Positions 8,370-16,202 of a DNA stretch of 32,691 nucleotides are shown here, piece by piece. Both the position numbers and the translations under genes were made by a program. Origin of the DNA: Cupriavidus basilensis (GTDB lineage Bacteria > Pseudomonadota > Gammaproteobacteria > Burkholderiales > Burkholderiaceae); the NCBI RefSeq assembly GCF_029335485.1, contig NZ_JARJLM010000461.1, positions 1-32,691 of the forward strand, read 5' to 3'. The notes under the pieces were generated by a model. That model was not told where the DNA came from, did not search any database, and saw nothing but the letters and a program-made list of their open reading frames with translations. Position 1 is the stretch's first letter; every line of letters starts with the position of its first letter.

Positions 8370-8419
8370 CGCGGGCTGATGCCTGATCCGGCGTGGCCTG
8401 ATACAATTTAGCTCGCCCG

Positions 8420-8450
8420 AAAGCCCCGCCCCTGGCGGGGCTTTTGTTTT
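8420..8450 (+). terminator. Intrinsic terminator after the desaturase gene
   Basis: AAAGCCCCGCC, loop CCT, GGCGGGGCTTT, followed by TGTTTT: a perfect 11-base stem with a T-rich tail, 50 bases after the desaturase stop. It separates this gene from nadA. Confidence 0.92.
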
Positions 8451-8517
8451 CGCTAAACTCCCCCAATGCAAGGGCCTGCAGCGAGACCAAGGCGCGCGGC
8501 CAAGAGGAGTATCGGAG

Positions 8518-9669
8518 ATGACCCCACAAACGATCAAGTCCGTCGAGTTCGAGAAACCGAACCTCTTGACGGAGTCACCCGCGGGCGGCAGTTGCGTCGC
8601 CCACGCCTGGGCCAAGGTGCCCCCCGTGCTGTCGGCGCAGGAGCGCACGGCGCTGAAGGAACGTATCAAGGCCCTGCTCAAAGAGCGCAATGCGGTGCTG
8701 GTGGCACACTATTACGTCGATGCCGACCTGCAGGACCTGGCCGAGGAAACCGGCGGCTGCGTGTCGGATTCGCTCGAGATGGCGCGCTTCGGCCGCGACC
8801 ATCCCGCCAAGACGCTGGTGGTGGCCGGCGTGCGCTTCATGGGCGAGACCGCCAAGATTCTGAGTCCGGAAAAGACGGTGCTGATGCCCGACCTCGACGC
8901 GACCTGTTCGCTCGACCTGGGCTGCCCGGCCGACGAATTCGCCGCCTTCTGCGATGCGCACCCCGATCGCACGGTGGTGGTCTACGCCAATACCAGCGCC
9001 GCCGTGAAGGCGCGCGCCGACTGGATGGTGACCTCCAGCATCGGCCTGAAAATCGTCGAGCACCTGCACGCGCGCGGCGAGAAGATCCTGTGGGCCCCGG
9101 ACAAGCACCTGGGCAGCTATATCCAGAAGCAGACCGGCGCCGACATGCTGCTGTGGCAAGGCTCCTGCCTGGTGCATGACGAGTTCAAGGGCATCGAGCT
9201 GGACCTGCTGCGCCGCGAGTTTCCCAAGGCCAAGATCCTTGTGCATCCGGAGTCTCCGGCCAATGTGGTGGAGCAGGCGGATGTGGTCGGTTCCACCTCG
9301 CAGCTGATCGCGGCGGCCCAGCAGCTGGACGCCACCGAATTCATCGTGGCGACCGACAACGGCATCCTGCACAAGATGCGCATGGCCGCGCCGGGCAAGC
9401 ATTTCATTGAAGCACCCACTGCGGGCAACAGCGCCACGTGCAAGAGTTGCGCGCACTGCCCGTGGATGGCGATGAACGCGCTGACCAACCTGGCCGAGGT
9501 GCTGGAGAATGGCCGCAATGAGATCCACGTCGATGCCGGCATCGGCCGCCAGGCCGTGACCTGTATCGACCGCATGCTCGATTTTGCCGCGCAGCAGAAA
9601 GCCAATGTACGGCCGAAGGCCGATCTGGCCAGCGAGCAGGCATTGTTCAAGGGCATCGGTCCGGCATGA
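8518..9669 (+). CDS. nadA: Quinolinate synthase A
   Basis: Condenses iminoaspartate (from NadB) with dihydroxyacetone phosphate to make quinolinate, using an oxygen-sensitive [4Fe-4S] cluster in the cytoplasm. The 383-residue protein shows [21 protein letters not shown] near the N-terminus and three cluster-cysteine sites: Cys130 (DATCSLD), Cys217 ([10 protein letters not shown]) and the CKSCAHCP run at 308-315, where Cys314 corresponds to E. coli Cys297. It is longer than the E. coli protein (347) because of an N-terminal extension of about 35 residues. The start ATG has AGAGGAG eight bases upstream. It overlaps nadC by ATGA and forms an operon with it. Confidence 0.97.
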   Translation: MTPQTIKSVEFEKPNLLTESPAGGSCVAHAWAKVPPVLSAQERTALKERIKALLKERNAVLVAHYYVDADLQDLAEETGGCVSDSLEMARFGRDHPAKTLVVAGVRFMGETAKILSPEKTVLMPDLDATCSLDLGCPADEFAAFCDAHPDRTVVVYANTSAAVKARADWMVTSSIGLKIVEHLHARGEKILWAPDKHLGSYIQKQTGADMLLWQGSCLVHDEFKGIELDLLRREFPKAKILVHPESPANVVEQADVVGSTSQLIAAAQQLDATEFIVATDNGILHKMRMAAPGKHFIEAPTAGNSATCKSCAHCPWMAMNALTNLAEVLENGRNEIHVDAGIGRQAVTCIDRMLDFAAQQKANVRPKADLASEQALFKGIGPA

Positions 9670-10577
9670 GCATCCCTCCAAACATGACTTCAACCGTAAC
9701 TTCAGCCGTGGTTTCAAGCGTGAATCCTGTTTTCGATAGCTATGGCCCGGCGCTTGCCGAAGCGTTGCAAGCCAATGTGCGTGCGGCCATCGCGGAAGAC
9801 GTCGGCAGCGGCGACCTGACCGGCCTGCTGGTACCCGCCGGCAAGCCGGCGCGGGCGCGCGTGATCGTGCGCGAGCAGGCGGTGCTGTGCGGCCAGCCCT
9901 GGTTCGAGGGCTGCATGCGCGCGGTGGATCCCGCGCTGCAGGTGTGCTGGCAGCAGGCCGAGGGGGCGCGCATGGCGCCGGACTCGGTGGTGTGCGAGAT
10001 CACCGGCCCGGCACGCTCGCTGCTGACCGCCGAACGGCCTTCGCTGAACTTCCTGCAGCTGCTGTCCGGCGTGGCCACCGCTACGCGGCGCTATGCCGAC
10101 CTGGTCGAGGGTACCAGCGCGCGCGTGCTCGATACCCGCAAGACCCTGCCCGGGCTTCGGCTGGCGCAGAAATACGCGGTCAGGATCGGCGGAGGCGACA
10201 ACCAGCGCCTGGCGCTGTACGACGGCATCCTGATCAAGGAGAACCACATCGCCGCGGCAGGCAGCATCACGGCCGCCATGCAGGCAGCGGCGGCGCTTGA
10301 CGCCGGCGTGTCGGTGCAGGTTGAAGTGGAAAGCCTGGCCGAGCTGGAAGAGGCACTGGCGGCCGGGGCGAAATCGATCCTGATCGACAACTTTACCGAG
10401 GCGATGATGCGCGATGCGGTACGCATCAATGCCGGGCGAGCCTTGCTGGAAGTCTCCGGCGGGGTCAACTCCGACACCATCCGCGCCTTCGCGGAAACCG
10501 GCGTGGACCGGATCTCGGTGGGCGCGCTGACCAAGGATGTGCGGGCCACGGACTATTCGTTGCGCATCCTGGCCTAG
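9666..10577 (+). CDS. nadC: Nicotinate-nucleotide pyrophosphorylase (carboxylating)
   Basis: Converts quinolinate and PRPP to nicotinate mononucleotide, CO2 and pyrophosphate. The 303-residue protein carries the family signatures EDVGSGDLT (about 44-52), [10 protein letters not shown] (156-165), Lys169, [20 protein letters not shown] (175-194) and, near the C-terminus, the phosphate-binding SGGVN and ISVGALTKD segments. The ATG at 9666 overlaps the nadA stop; a second in-frame ATG at 9684 would shorten the poorly conserved N-terminus by six residues and cannot be excluded. Translation is probably coupled to nadA. The gene converges on nadB. Confidence 0.96.
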   Translation: MSIPPNMTSTVTSAVVSSVNPVFDSYGPALAEALQANVRAAIAEDVGSGDLTGLLVPAGKPARARVIVREQAVLCGQPWFEGCMRAVDPALQVCWQQAEGARMAPDSVVCEITGPARSLLTAERPSLNFLQLLSGVATATRRYADLVEGTSARVLDTRKTLPGLRLAQKYAVRIGGGDNQRLALYDGILIKENHIAAAGSITAAMQAAAALDAGVSVQVEVESLAELEEALAAGAKSILIDNFTEAMMRDAVRINAGRALLEVSGGVNSDTIRAFAETGVDRISVGALTKDVRATDYSLRILA

Positions 10578-10598
10578 CGCGACGAACGTTGCGCTCCG

Positions 10599-10632
10599 TT
10601 CTCCCCTCCCCCCTGATGGGGAGAGGGGAGAA
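10599..10632. repeat. Palindromic C/G-rich intergenic repeat, copy 1
   Basis: Arms TTCTCCCCTC (10599-10608) and GAGGGGAGAA (10623-10632), with a further CCCC/GGGG pairing inside, lie between convergent nadC and nadB. The same CTCTCCC-type palindrome recurs at 21321-21350 and 30511-30545. The right arm can also pair with CTTCTCCCC at 10649-10656 to form an alternative hairpin. Either could act as a bidirectional terminator or an mRNA-end stabiliser. Confidence 0.6.
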
Positions 10633-10667
10633 AAGCACATCCTTGGTGCTTCTCCCCATGCCCCTGG

Positions 10668-12266
10668 TTACTTTCTCCGCTCGCGCTTGAGCAGCGGCTG
10701 CATCACGGTCGGCAGCGCCTTGGGCAGCGTTTCCGGATAATCACGGCTGAAGTGCAGGCCCCGGCTTTCGTGCCGCGAATACGCGCTATCGACGATCAAC
10801 GACGCCACTTCCACCAGGTTGCGCAACTCCAGCAGGTCACGCGTGACGCGGAAGTTGGCGTAATACTCGGCGATCTCTTCGCGCAGCAGGCTGATGCGGT
10901 GCTGTGCGCGTTCAAGGCGCTTGCTGGTACGCACAATGCCGACGTAATTCCACATCATGCGGCGCAGTTCGTCCCAGTTGTGCGACACCACCACTTCTTC
11001 GTCGGCATCGGCCACCCGGCTTTCATCCCAGGCGGGCAGGGCGATATCCGGTTGCCCCGCCTTGTCCTGCGAGGCGATATCGATGGCCGCCGCGCGCCCG
11101 ATCACCATGCATTCGAGCAGTGAATTGGAGGCCAGGCGATTGGCGCCGTGCAGGCCGGTGCAGGCGGTCTCGCCCACGGCGTAGAGATTAGCCAGGTCGG
11201 TGCGGCCCAAAGTGTCGGTCACCACGCCGCCGCAGGTGTAGTGCGCGGCCGGCACCACGGGAATCGGTTCGCGCGCGATATCGATGCCGAGTTCCAGGCA
11301 GCGCGCGTGGATGGTCGGGAAGTGCTCGCGCAGGAAGGACTCGGGCTGGTGGCTGATGTCCAGGTGCACATAGTCCAGGCCGCGCTTCTTCATTTCGAAG
11401 TCGATGGCGCGCGCCACCACGTCGCGCGGGGCCAGTTCGGCGCGCGCGTCGTGTTCCGGCATGAAGCGGGTACCGTCGGGCAGCTTCAGCAGGCCACCTT
11501 CGCCCCGCACCGCTTCCGAGATCAGGAAGGACTTGGCGTAGGGGTGGTACAGGCATGTCGGGTGGAACTGGATGAATTCCATGTTCGCCACCCGGCAGCC
11601 CGCACGCCAGGCCATGGCGATGCCGTCGCCGGTGGCCGTGTCGGGGTTGGTGGTGTAGAGATAGACCTTGCCCGCGCCGCCCGTGGCCAGCACCGTGTGC
11701 GTGGCGGTGATGGTCTGCACTTCGCCGCTGGCGTCATTCAGCACATACAGCCCATAGCAGCGGTTGCCCGGCAACCCCAGCTTGCGCGAAGTGATCAGGT
11801 CCACCGCGAAGTGGTCTTCAATGATGGTGATGTTGGGATGCTGGCGCGCCTGCTCGGTGAGCGTGGACACGACGGCATGGCCGGTTGCGTCGGCGGCATG
11901 GATGATGCGCCGGCGGCTGTGGCCGCCTTCGCGGGTCAGGTGGTAACCCAGTTCGGCCTGGTCGTCACGCGTGAACGGCACGCCGCGGTCGATCAGCCAC
12001 TGGATCGCTTCGCGCCCGTGCTCGACGATATAGCGTGTCGCACTGTCGTCGCACAGACCCGCGCCCGCCACCAGGGTGTCCTGGTGGTGCTCGTCATGAC
12101 TGTCGCCCGAGTCCAGCACGGCGGCGATGCCGCCCTGTGCCCAGTCGCTGGCGCCTTGCGTCATGGCCCGTTTGCAAATGATGACAACCCGATGGGTGTC
12201 GGCCAGTTGCAGCGCGACCGTCAGACCGGCCAGTCCGCTGCCGACAATGGCGACATCGAAGTTCAT
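10668..12266 (-). CDS. nadB: L-aspartate oxidase
   Basis: FAD enzyme that oxidises L-aspartate to iminoaspartate, feeding NadA. The 532-residue product (E. coli 540) starts [20 protein letters not shown] with the dinucleotide-binding glycines. It then shows WAQGGIAAV (42-50), [17 protein letters not shown] (57-73), [18 protein letters not shown] and, toward the FAD C-terminal part, [25 protein letters not shown] helical C-terminal domain follows. The ATG at 12266 fits the fold; the frame is open 29 codons further, but those residues are Arg-rich and unlike the family. No clear Shine-Dalgarno sequence is present, and a possible -10 (TACACT on the minus strand near 12320) lies about 50 bases upstream. 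It is transcribed toward nadAC, so it has its own promoter. Confidence 0.96.
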   Translation of the reverse strand: MNFDVAIVGSGLAGLTVALQLADTHRVVIICKRAMTQGASDWAQGGIAAVLDSGDSHDEHHQDTLVAGAGLCDDSATRYIVEHGREAIQWLIDRGVPFTRDDQAELGYHLTREGGHSRRRIIHAADATGHAVVSTLTEQARQHPNITIIEDHFAVDLITSRKLGLPGNRCYGLYVLNDASGEVQTITATHTVLATGGAGKVYLYTTNPDTATGDGIAMAWRAGCRVANMEFIQFHPTCLYHPYAKSFLISEAVRGEGGLLKLPDGTRFMPEHDARAELAPRDVVARAIDFEMKKRGLDYVHLDISHQPESFLREHFPTIHARCLELGIDIAREPIPVVPAAHYTCGGVVTDTLGRTDLANLYAVGETACTGLHGANRLASNSLLECMVIGRAAAIDIASQDKAGQPDIALPAWDESRVADADEEVVVSHNWDELRRMMWNYVGIVRTSKRLERAQHRISLLREEIAEYYANFRVTRDLLELRNLVEVASLIVDSAYSRHESRGLHFSRDYPETLPKALPTVMQPLLKRERRK

Positions 12267-12442
12267 GGTGCGAGAGACGCGCGCGGCGCGCGGTCGGGAG
12301 GCAGGAAAGCTGGAAAGTGTACACCGACCGCACCGCTGCGTGGGTGTGCGCATGTGCCGGGGAGAGGCGGGTGCGCAACGCGGCGGCGTTTTGCGGCGCT
12401 CAGTGCATATGGTGGCGCACAGATGGCGCAGAGCCGGCCCGG

Positions 12443-12474
12443 AAAAAGCAAAAACCCCGCGGATGCGGGGTTTT
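12443..12474 (-). terminator. Intrinsic terminator of the rpmB-rpmG operon
   Basis: On the minus strand: AAAACCCCGC, loop ATCC, GCGGGGTTTT, then TGCTTTTT. The perfect 10-base stem and T-tract lie 43 bases after the rpmG stop, between it and the nadB promoter. Confidence 0.93.
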
Positions 12475-12516
12475 CACAGACATGCCGCGCGATCGGCATG
12501 CGGAAGACAGGATCAA

Positions 12517-12687
12517 TTACTTGATCTTGGTTTCCTTGTACGACACGTGCTTGCGGACGACGGGATCGAACTTCATGATCTCCATCTTTTCCGGCATCGT
12601 GCGCTTGTTCTTGGTGGTCGTGTAGAAGTGACCCGTACCTGCAGTCGACTCCAACTTGATTTTATCGCGTCCGCCCTTGCTGGCCAT
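12517..12687 (-). CDS. rpmG: 50S ribosomal protein L33
   Basis: A 56-residue basic protein of the large ribosomal subunit. It begins [20 protein letters not shown] and continues [21 protein letters not shown], the L33 signature, with a Lys-rich end. It contains no cysteine, so it is the zinc-independent form. AGGAG lies seven to eleven bases before the ATG. It follows rpmB by 13 bases, the same rpmB-rpmG order as in most proteobacteria. Confidence 0.97.
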   Translation of the reverse strand: MASKGGRDKIKLESTAGTGHFYTTTKNKRTMPEKMEIMKFDPVVRKHVSYKETKIK

Positions 12688-12700
12688 GATGTGCTCCTAA

Positions 12701-12934
12701 TTAGACTTCGCCGCGTGCGCGCAGGTCTGCGAGCACGGAGTCGATGCCTTTCTTGTCGATCAGGCGCAGGCCGGCATTCGAGACGCGCAGGCTCACCCAG
12801 CGGTTTTCCGATTCAACAAAGAAACGACGATTCTGCAGGTTGGGCAGAAAACGGCGCTTGGTCTTGTTGTTTGCGTGGGAAACGTTGTTGCCGACCATCG
12901 GCGCTTTCCCGGTCACTTGACAGACGCGTGCCAT
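12701..12934 (-). CDS. rpmB: 50S ribosomal protein L28
   Basis: A 77-residue protein of the large ribosomal subunit, close to the E. coli length of 78. It begins [20 protein letters not shown] and contains [14 protein letters not shown] and the end segment [20 protein letters not shown]. It lacks the zinc-binding CxxC pairs and so is the zinc-free form. A TTTAGGAG ribosome binding site precedes the ATG. It heads the rpmB-rpmG operon, driven by the promoter at 13036-13065. Confidence 0.97.
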   Translation of the reverse strand: MARVCQVTGKAPMVGNNVSHANNKTKRRFLPNLQNRRFFVESENRWVSLRVSNAGLRLIDKKGIDSVLADLRARGEV

Positions 12935-13035
12935 GAAGCACTCCTAAATCTTCTATTCGTGGACAATGTTCGCAACAGATCAACAAAAGGCGCGCTGGCC
13001 CGGACTGCAGCGGTTAAGACTTCAGCAAAACGAGC

Positions 13036-13065
13036 ATTATAGACCGGAAAGCGTCGGCAAATCAA
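13036..13065 (-). promoter_or_regulatory. Sigma-70 promoter for rpmB-rpmG
   Basis: On the minus strand TTGATT, an 18-base spacer and a perfect TATAAT. Transcription would begin near 13029, leaving an untranslated leader of about 95 bases before rpmB. This fits a strongly expressed ribosomal operon. Confidence 0.8.
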
Positions 13066-13126
13066 TGCCTTCTGCACTTTGCCGTGCAGGTGCGGCCCAT
13101 CCGTGCCGTTCGCGCCACACCTGGCT

Positions 13127-13801
13127 TCATAGCTGGCCATGTTCCGCAAAGGAGTGGACGTGGCTGCCCGCCACGATGAAGTGATCCAGCACCTGGACGT
13201 CGATCAAGGCCAGGGAACGCGCCAGCGCGCGCGTCATGGCGAGATCGGCCGCACTGGGTGCGGCGTGTCCCGACGGGTGGTTGTGTGCGACGATCACGCC
13301 GGCGGCATTATGAAACAGTGCCTGTCGCGCCACTTCGCGAGGGTATACGCTGGTTTGCGTCAGGGTACCACGGAACAGTTCCTCGCTGGCCAGCAGCCGG
13401 TTGCGCGCATCGAGGAACAGGCACAGGAAGACTTCATGCTGACGCTGTGCCAGCGTCAGGCGCAGGTAGTCGCGCACAGCGGTGGGCGAATCGAGCCCGT
13501 CGGGCAACGACAGCCGCTCGGCCAGCGCCCGCCGCGTGAGTTCCTGCGCCGCCTGGAAATGGGCGTACTTGGCGGCGCCCATGCCCTTGACGCGGGCCAC
13601 TTGCTCCTGGCTGGCGGAAAAGAGGGCGCTGAGGGTGCCAAAGTCGTTCAGTAGTTCGCGTGCGAGATCAACCGCACTTTTTCCGGCCATGCCCACGCGC
13701 AGGAACACGGCGAGCAGTTCGGCATCCGAGAGCGCGGCGGCGCCGCCCAGCAGCAACTTTTCGCGCGGCCGCTCGTTGCTGGGCCAGTCGGTAATGCGCA
13801 T
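13127..13801 (-). CDS. radC: RadC-family JAB1/MPN-domain protein
   Basis: A 224-residue protein beginning [20 protein letters not shown], the conserved opening of the family, followed by a helix-hairpin-helix-like part (about 35-95, [22 protein letters not shown]) and a C-terminal MPN domain with the metal-binding motif [15 protein letters not shown]. The metalloprotease-like site is intact. The biological role is unclear: the old link to DNA repair is not well supported, and related proteins are often on mobile elements. I use the ATG at 13801, which has GGGGGGA seven bases upstream; a TTG at 13837 would add 12 residues. The gene is divergent from the FKBP gene. Confidence 0.93.
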   Translation of the reverse strand: MRITDWPSNERPREKLLLGGAAALSDAELLAVFLRVGMAGKSAVDLARELLNDFGTLSALFSASQEQVARVKGMGAAKYAHFQAAQELTRRALAERLSLPDGLDSPTAVRDYLRLTLAQRQHEVFLCLFLDARNRLLASEELFRGTLTQTSVYPREVARQALFHNAAGVIVAHNHPSGHAAPSAADLAMTRALARSLALIDVQVLDHFIVAGSHVHSFAEHGQL

Positions 13802-13859
13802 GACACGATCCCCCCCGAACAATGGGACCGCGGACAAGGCGGCGCGCGGTCGAGTCGCT

Positions 13860-13865
13860 TACAAT
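13860..13865 (+). promoter_or_regulatory. -10 element for the FKBP-ispH operon
   Basis: TACAAT 26 bases before the ATG at 13892, giving a leader of about 20 bases. No good -35 hexamer is seen. A TTGACA at 13874-13879 is downstream and not usable for this start. Confidence 0.4.
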
Positions 13866-13891
13866 ACGGGTTGTTGACAGGTTGAGCATCC

Positions 13892-14383
13892 ATGAATTTG
13901 CAAACTTTTGCGTCAGGCCCGAAGGACGGCGCCGCGGACGGTCGCAAGACCGTACTGGCGGACTCGTTCCTGACCCTGCACTACAGCATTTCCCTCGAGA
14001 ACGGCACTGAGATCGTCAGCACGTTCGAAGAAAAGCCCGCTACGCTGCTGCTGGGGCAGGGCCAGTTCGCGCCCACCCTGGAGCAGGCGCTGCTGGGCAT
14101 GCCCGAGGGCGAGCGCATGACCTACCGGCTGGCGCCGGAGCACGCCTTCGGCCCGCGCAACCCCGAGTTGCTGCAACGGGTTTCGCTGGCGACGCTGCGC
14201 GAGAACAGCTCTTTCGAAGAGGACTACGCCCCGGGCGACCTGGTCGAGTTCAACGCGCCAGGCGGCGGTAAGTATGCAGGAGTGCTCAAGGAGATCGGCG
14301 CGACTTCGGCGCTGTTCGATTTCAACCACCCGCTGGCCGGACAGACCATCCTGTTCGATGTCCAACTGATCGGCATTCTCTGA
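13892..14383 (+). CDS. FKBP-type peptidyl-prolyl isomerase, SlpA/FkpB-like
   Basis: A 163-residue protein predicted to isomerise X-Pro bonds in the cytoplasm; no signal peptide is seen. The core starts at about residue 20 ([21 protein letters not shown]) and includes [23 protein letters not shown] and an inserted-flap region [11 protein letters not shown]..., the slow-type arrangement of SlyD/SlpA proteins. The His-rich tail of SlyD is absent, which points to the SlpA/FkpB group. It lies 49 bases before ispH; the same pairing (fkpB-ispH) is known in E. coli, which supports the call. The Shine-Dalgarno match is weak. Confidence 0.88.
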   Translation: MNLQTFASGPKDGAADGRKTVLADSFLTLHYSISLENGTEIVSTFEEKPATLLLGQGQFAPTLEQALLGMPEGERMTYRLAPEHAFGPRNPELLQRVSLATLRENSSFEEDYAPGDLVEFNAPGGGKYAGVLKEIGATSALFDFNHPLAGQTILFDVQLIGIL

Positions 14384-14432
14384 GCAGACCACCGCCCGGC
14401 CAGTCGCCGGCACCCTTGAATCGAATCCTTGC

Positions 14433-15395
14433 ATGTCTGAACCCACCACTGCCCCCGATGCCGAGATCCTGATGGCGCAGCCGCGCGGCTTCTGCGCCGG
14501 CGTGGATCGCGCCATCGAGATCGTCGAGCGCGCCCTTGAACGCTTTGGGGCGCCTATCTACGTGCGCCACGAGATTGTCCACAATGCCTATGTGGTGGCC
14601 GACCTGCGGCGCAAGGGCGCAGTCTTCGTGGACGAACTCGAAGAAGTGCCGCCGGGCTCCACCGTGATCTTCAGCGCGCATGGCGTCTCCAAGGAGGTGC
14701 GTGCCGATGCCACCGCGCGTGGCCTTAATGTCTTCGACGCGACTTGCCCGCTCGTGACCAAGGTGCACGTGGAAGTCGGGAAGATGCGTGCCGAGGGATG
14801 CGAGATCATCATGATCGGCCACAAGGGGCACCCCGAGGTCGAGGGCACGATGGGTCAGGCCGAGGGCGGCATCCTGCTGGTCGAGTCCGTCGCCGATGTG
14901 GCCAGGCTGCGGGTGAGCGATCCCGCGCGTCTGGCGTTCGTGACCCAGACCACGCTCTCCGTCGACGAGACGCTCGAGATCGTGCAGGCGCTCAAGGCGC
15001 AATTCCCGCTGATCCGCGAGCCCAAGAAGCAGGACATCTGCTACGCCACGCAGAACCGCCAGGATGCCGTGAAGTTCATGGCGCCCCAGGTGGAGGTGGT
15101 GATCGTGGTGGGCAGCCCGAACAGCTCGAACTCCAATCGCCTGCGAGAACTCGCGGAGCGGCTGGGCGTGCCGGCCTATATGGTCGACGCCCCCGAGCAG
15201 CTGCGTCCGGAATGGATTGCCGGCAAGCGCCGTATCGGCCTGACCGCGGGTGCGTCCGCACCGGAAGCGCTGGCCCAGTCCATTGTCGAGCGCCTGCATC
15301 TCCTGGGTGCACGCAACGTGCGGGCGCTGGATGGCATCGAGGAAAAAATGTCGTTCCCGCTGCCGCGCGGCCTGCAGCAGGTGACCTCCGCCTGA
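14433..15395 (+). CDS. ispH: 4-hydroxy-3-methylbut-2-enyl diphosphate reductase
   Basis: Last enzyme of the MEP isoprenoid pathway; reduces HMBPP to IPP and DMAPP with an iron-sulfur cluster in the cytoplasm. The 320-residue protein has all three cluster cysteines: Cys21 ([12 protein letters not shown]), Cys105 (DATCPLV) and Cys203 ([10 protein letters not shown]). Substrate residues are also present: His50, His83, His133 and Glu135 ([11 protein letters not shown]), each at the E. coli position plus nine. The SNSNRL motif follows GSPNSS. Probably co-transcribed with the FKBP gene. Confidence 0.98.
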   Translation: MSEPTTAPDAEILMAQPRGFCAGVDRAIEIVERALERFGAPIYVRHEIVHNAYVVADLRRKGAVFVDELEEVPPGSTVIFSAHGVSKEVRADATARGLNVFDATCPLVTKVHVEVGKMRAEGCEIIMIGHKGHPEVEGTMGQAEGGILLVESVADVARLRVSDPARLAFVTQTTLSVDETLEIVQALKAQFPLIREPKKQDICYATQNRQDAVKFMAPQVEVVIVVGSPNSSNSNRLRELAERLGVPAYMVDAPEQLRPEWIAGKRRIGLTAGASAPEALAQSIVERLHLLGARNVRALDGIEEKMSFPLPRGLQQVTSA

Positions 15396-15403
15396 TTCCC
15401 CGA

Positions 15404-15444
15404 CGGCATGCCGGGCGGCCCCTGGGAGGGGCGCCGGCATGCCG
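15404..15444 (+). terminator. Large hairpin after ispH
   Basis: CGGCATGCCGG (15404-15414) pairs perfectly with CCGGCATGCCG (15434-15444). The loop holds a second perfect hairpin GCCCCT-GGG-AGGGGC (15418-15432). It starts nine bases after the ispH stop. No T-tract follows, so it is probably a factor-aided terminator or a 3'-end protector. Confidence 0.6.
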
Positions 15445-15798
15445 CCGGTGTTCGCCCGCCCCCGTCCTTCCTTCCTTTCCCCTGAGCGGCATCCCTCCCG
15501 CCGGCTTCCGTGGCCGCGTTGTGTGCAACGCCGATCCCCGGCACACAGCTTCGCCTCCTGGCCAAGTGCTCGCGCCGGGTGCTAATCCGCTCCCTTTCTG
15601 TCGTGCCGCCGCTGCGTTTCGCCGATCCACCCTTGCGTGGGGACCGGAAATGCATTGCCCAATCTTGGTGCATTCCATTGTGCCGCGTAAACTCTTATTT
15701 CCTTTCGGTGGCACCAATTTATCGCATCGATATATCGCCTGATAATGCACAGCGCCGGTGCTGAAGTCCGTATGCCTATCTGCAAGACAATACAATTC

Positions 15799-15828
15799 AG
15801 GGAAATCCCTATAATTGGGGATTTCCCT
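15799..15828. promoter_or_regulatory. Perfect inverted repeat enclosing a TATAAT
   Basis: AGGGAAATCCC (15799-15809) and GGGATTTCCCT (15818-15828) are exact reverse complements separated by eight bases that contain TATAAT. Each arm is itself a GGGA-N2-TCCC palindrome, so it could be two operator sites 18 bases apart or one RNA hairpin. The regulator is unknown. Confidence 0.55.
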
Positions 15829-15998
15829 ATTATGGTGCTGGCGGGTGTGTGTGCTCTATTTGAATGCGGCGGTTCATATTAAATGAAACACCTATTTAAT
15901 ACCGGCCCGCCGGGAGTGACGAAAACGCTGCAAAGGCGGCCTGTGGTGTGAGGTAGGCACGATTCTTGTTAGTATCAACAGCTCCCCGCCTTATAGAC

Positions 15999-16034
15999 GG
16001 GAATTGCCCCAATGTCGGCATTGGGGAAATTCCC
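15999..16034 (+). promoter_or_regulatory. Strong 16-base hairpin upstream of the livK promoter
   Basis: GGGAATTGCCCCAATG (15999-16014), loop TCGG, CATTGGGGAAATTCCC (16019-16034): 15 of 16 positions pair. It is too perfect to be random. It lies between two sets of promoter-like sequences and has no T-tract. It could be an operator or the end of a short upstream transcript. Confidence 0.55.
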
Positions 16035-16078
16035 TAGCTCATTTGGCGGGTTAATCCTTCAGGTTGTTGCGTCGCGTA

Positions 16079-16106
16079 TTGCATCCGTATAAAAAGGGAA
16101 TACAAT
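16079..16106 (+). promoter_or_regulatory. Sigma-70 promoter for livK
   Basis: TTGCAT (16079-16084), a 16-base spacer and TACAAT (16101-16106). Transcription would start near 16113, about 90 bases before the livK ATG. Confidence 0.65.
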
Positions 16107-16112
16107 TCGCGC

Positions 16113-16127
16113 GTTTCAAATTGAAAC
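16113..16127. promoter_or_regulatory. Operator-like palindrome at the livK start site
   Basis: GTTTCAA-A-TTGAAAC: two perfect 7-base half sites around a central A, exactly where transcription from the 16079-16106 promoter should begin. The position suits a repressor site. The cognate regulator is not known from this window. Confidence 0.5.
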
Positions 16128-16202
16128 TAAACAATGGCGGTTCAGGGAAACGTCCGGGGGGCGTTGGTTTACCCTGATCATGTGAATCCTAGGAGATCAC
16201 TC

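Larger units (their letters stand above)
15396..16202 (+). other. AT-richer 807-base intergenic region before livK
   Basis: I see no credible gene here on either strand. The left 230 bases are GC-rich like the rest of the window, but from about 15640 the composition turns AT-rich. Dyad elements, left to right: the ispH hairpin (15404-15444); CGATATATCG, a perfect 10-base palindrome (15728-15737); the 11-base inverted repeat at 15799-15828; TTCAT-ATTAA-ATGAA (15873-15887); the 16-base hairpin at 15999-16034; and a palindrome at the predicted start of transcription (16113-16127). -10-like hexamers occur at 15791 (TACAAT), 15810 (TATAAT) and 16101 (TACAAT). Confidence 0.6.

Noticed and set aside
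8402-8407. TACAAT hexamer as the nadA promoter
   Set aside because: It lies upstream of the strong terminator at 8420-8450, so transcripts from it would end before nadA; no -35 is present.
11148-12524. Plus-strand frame opposite nadB
   Set aside because: Composition is Val/His/Arg-rich and no family is visible; nadB on the other strand is certain.
13802-13837. TTG start for radC
   Set aside because: The ATG at 13801 gives the conserved family N-terminus and has a purine-rich ribosome binding site.
15708-15725. Possible sigma-54 promoter (TGGCAC...)
   Set aside because: The -24 half matches, but the -12 TTGC element is missing at the right spacing.
16134-16202. Upstream ATG for livK at 16134
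   Set aside because: It lacks a ribosome binding site and would place the lipoprotein signal 23 residues inside the protein.
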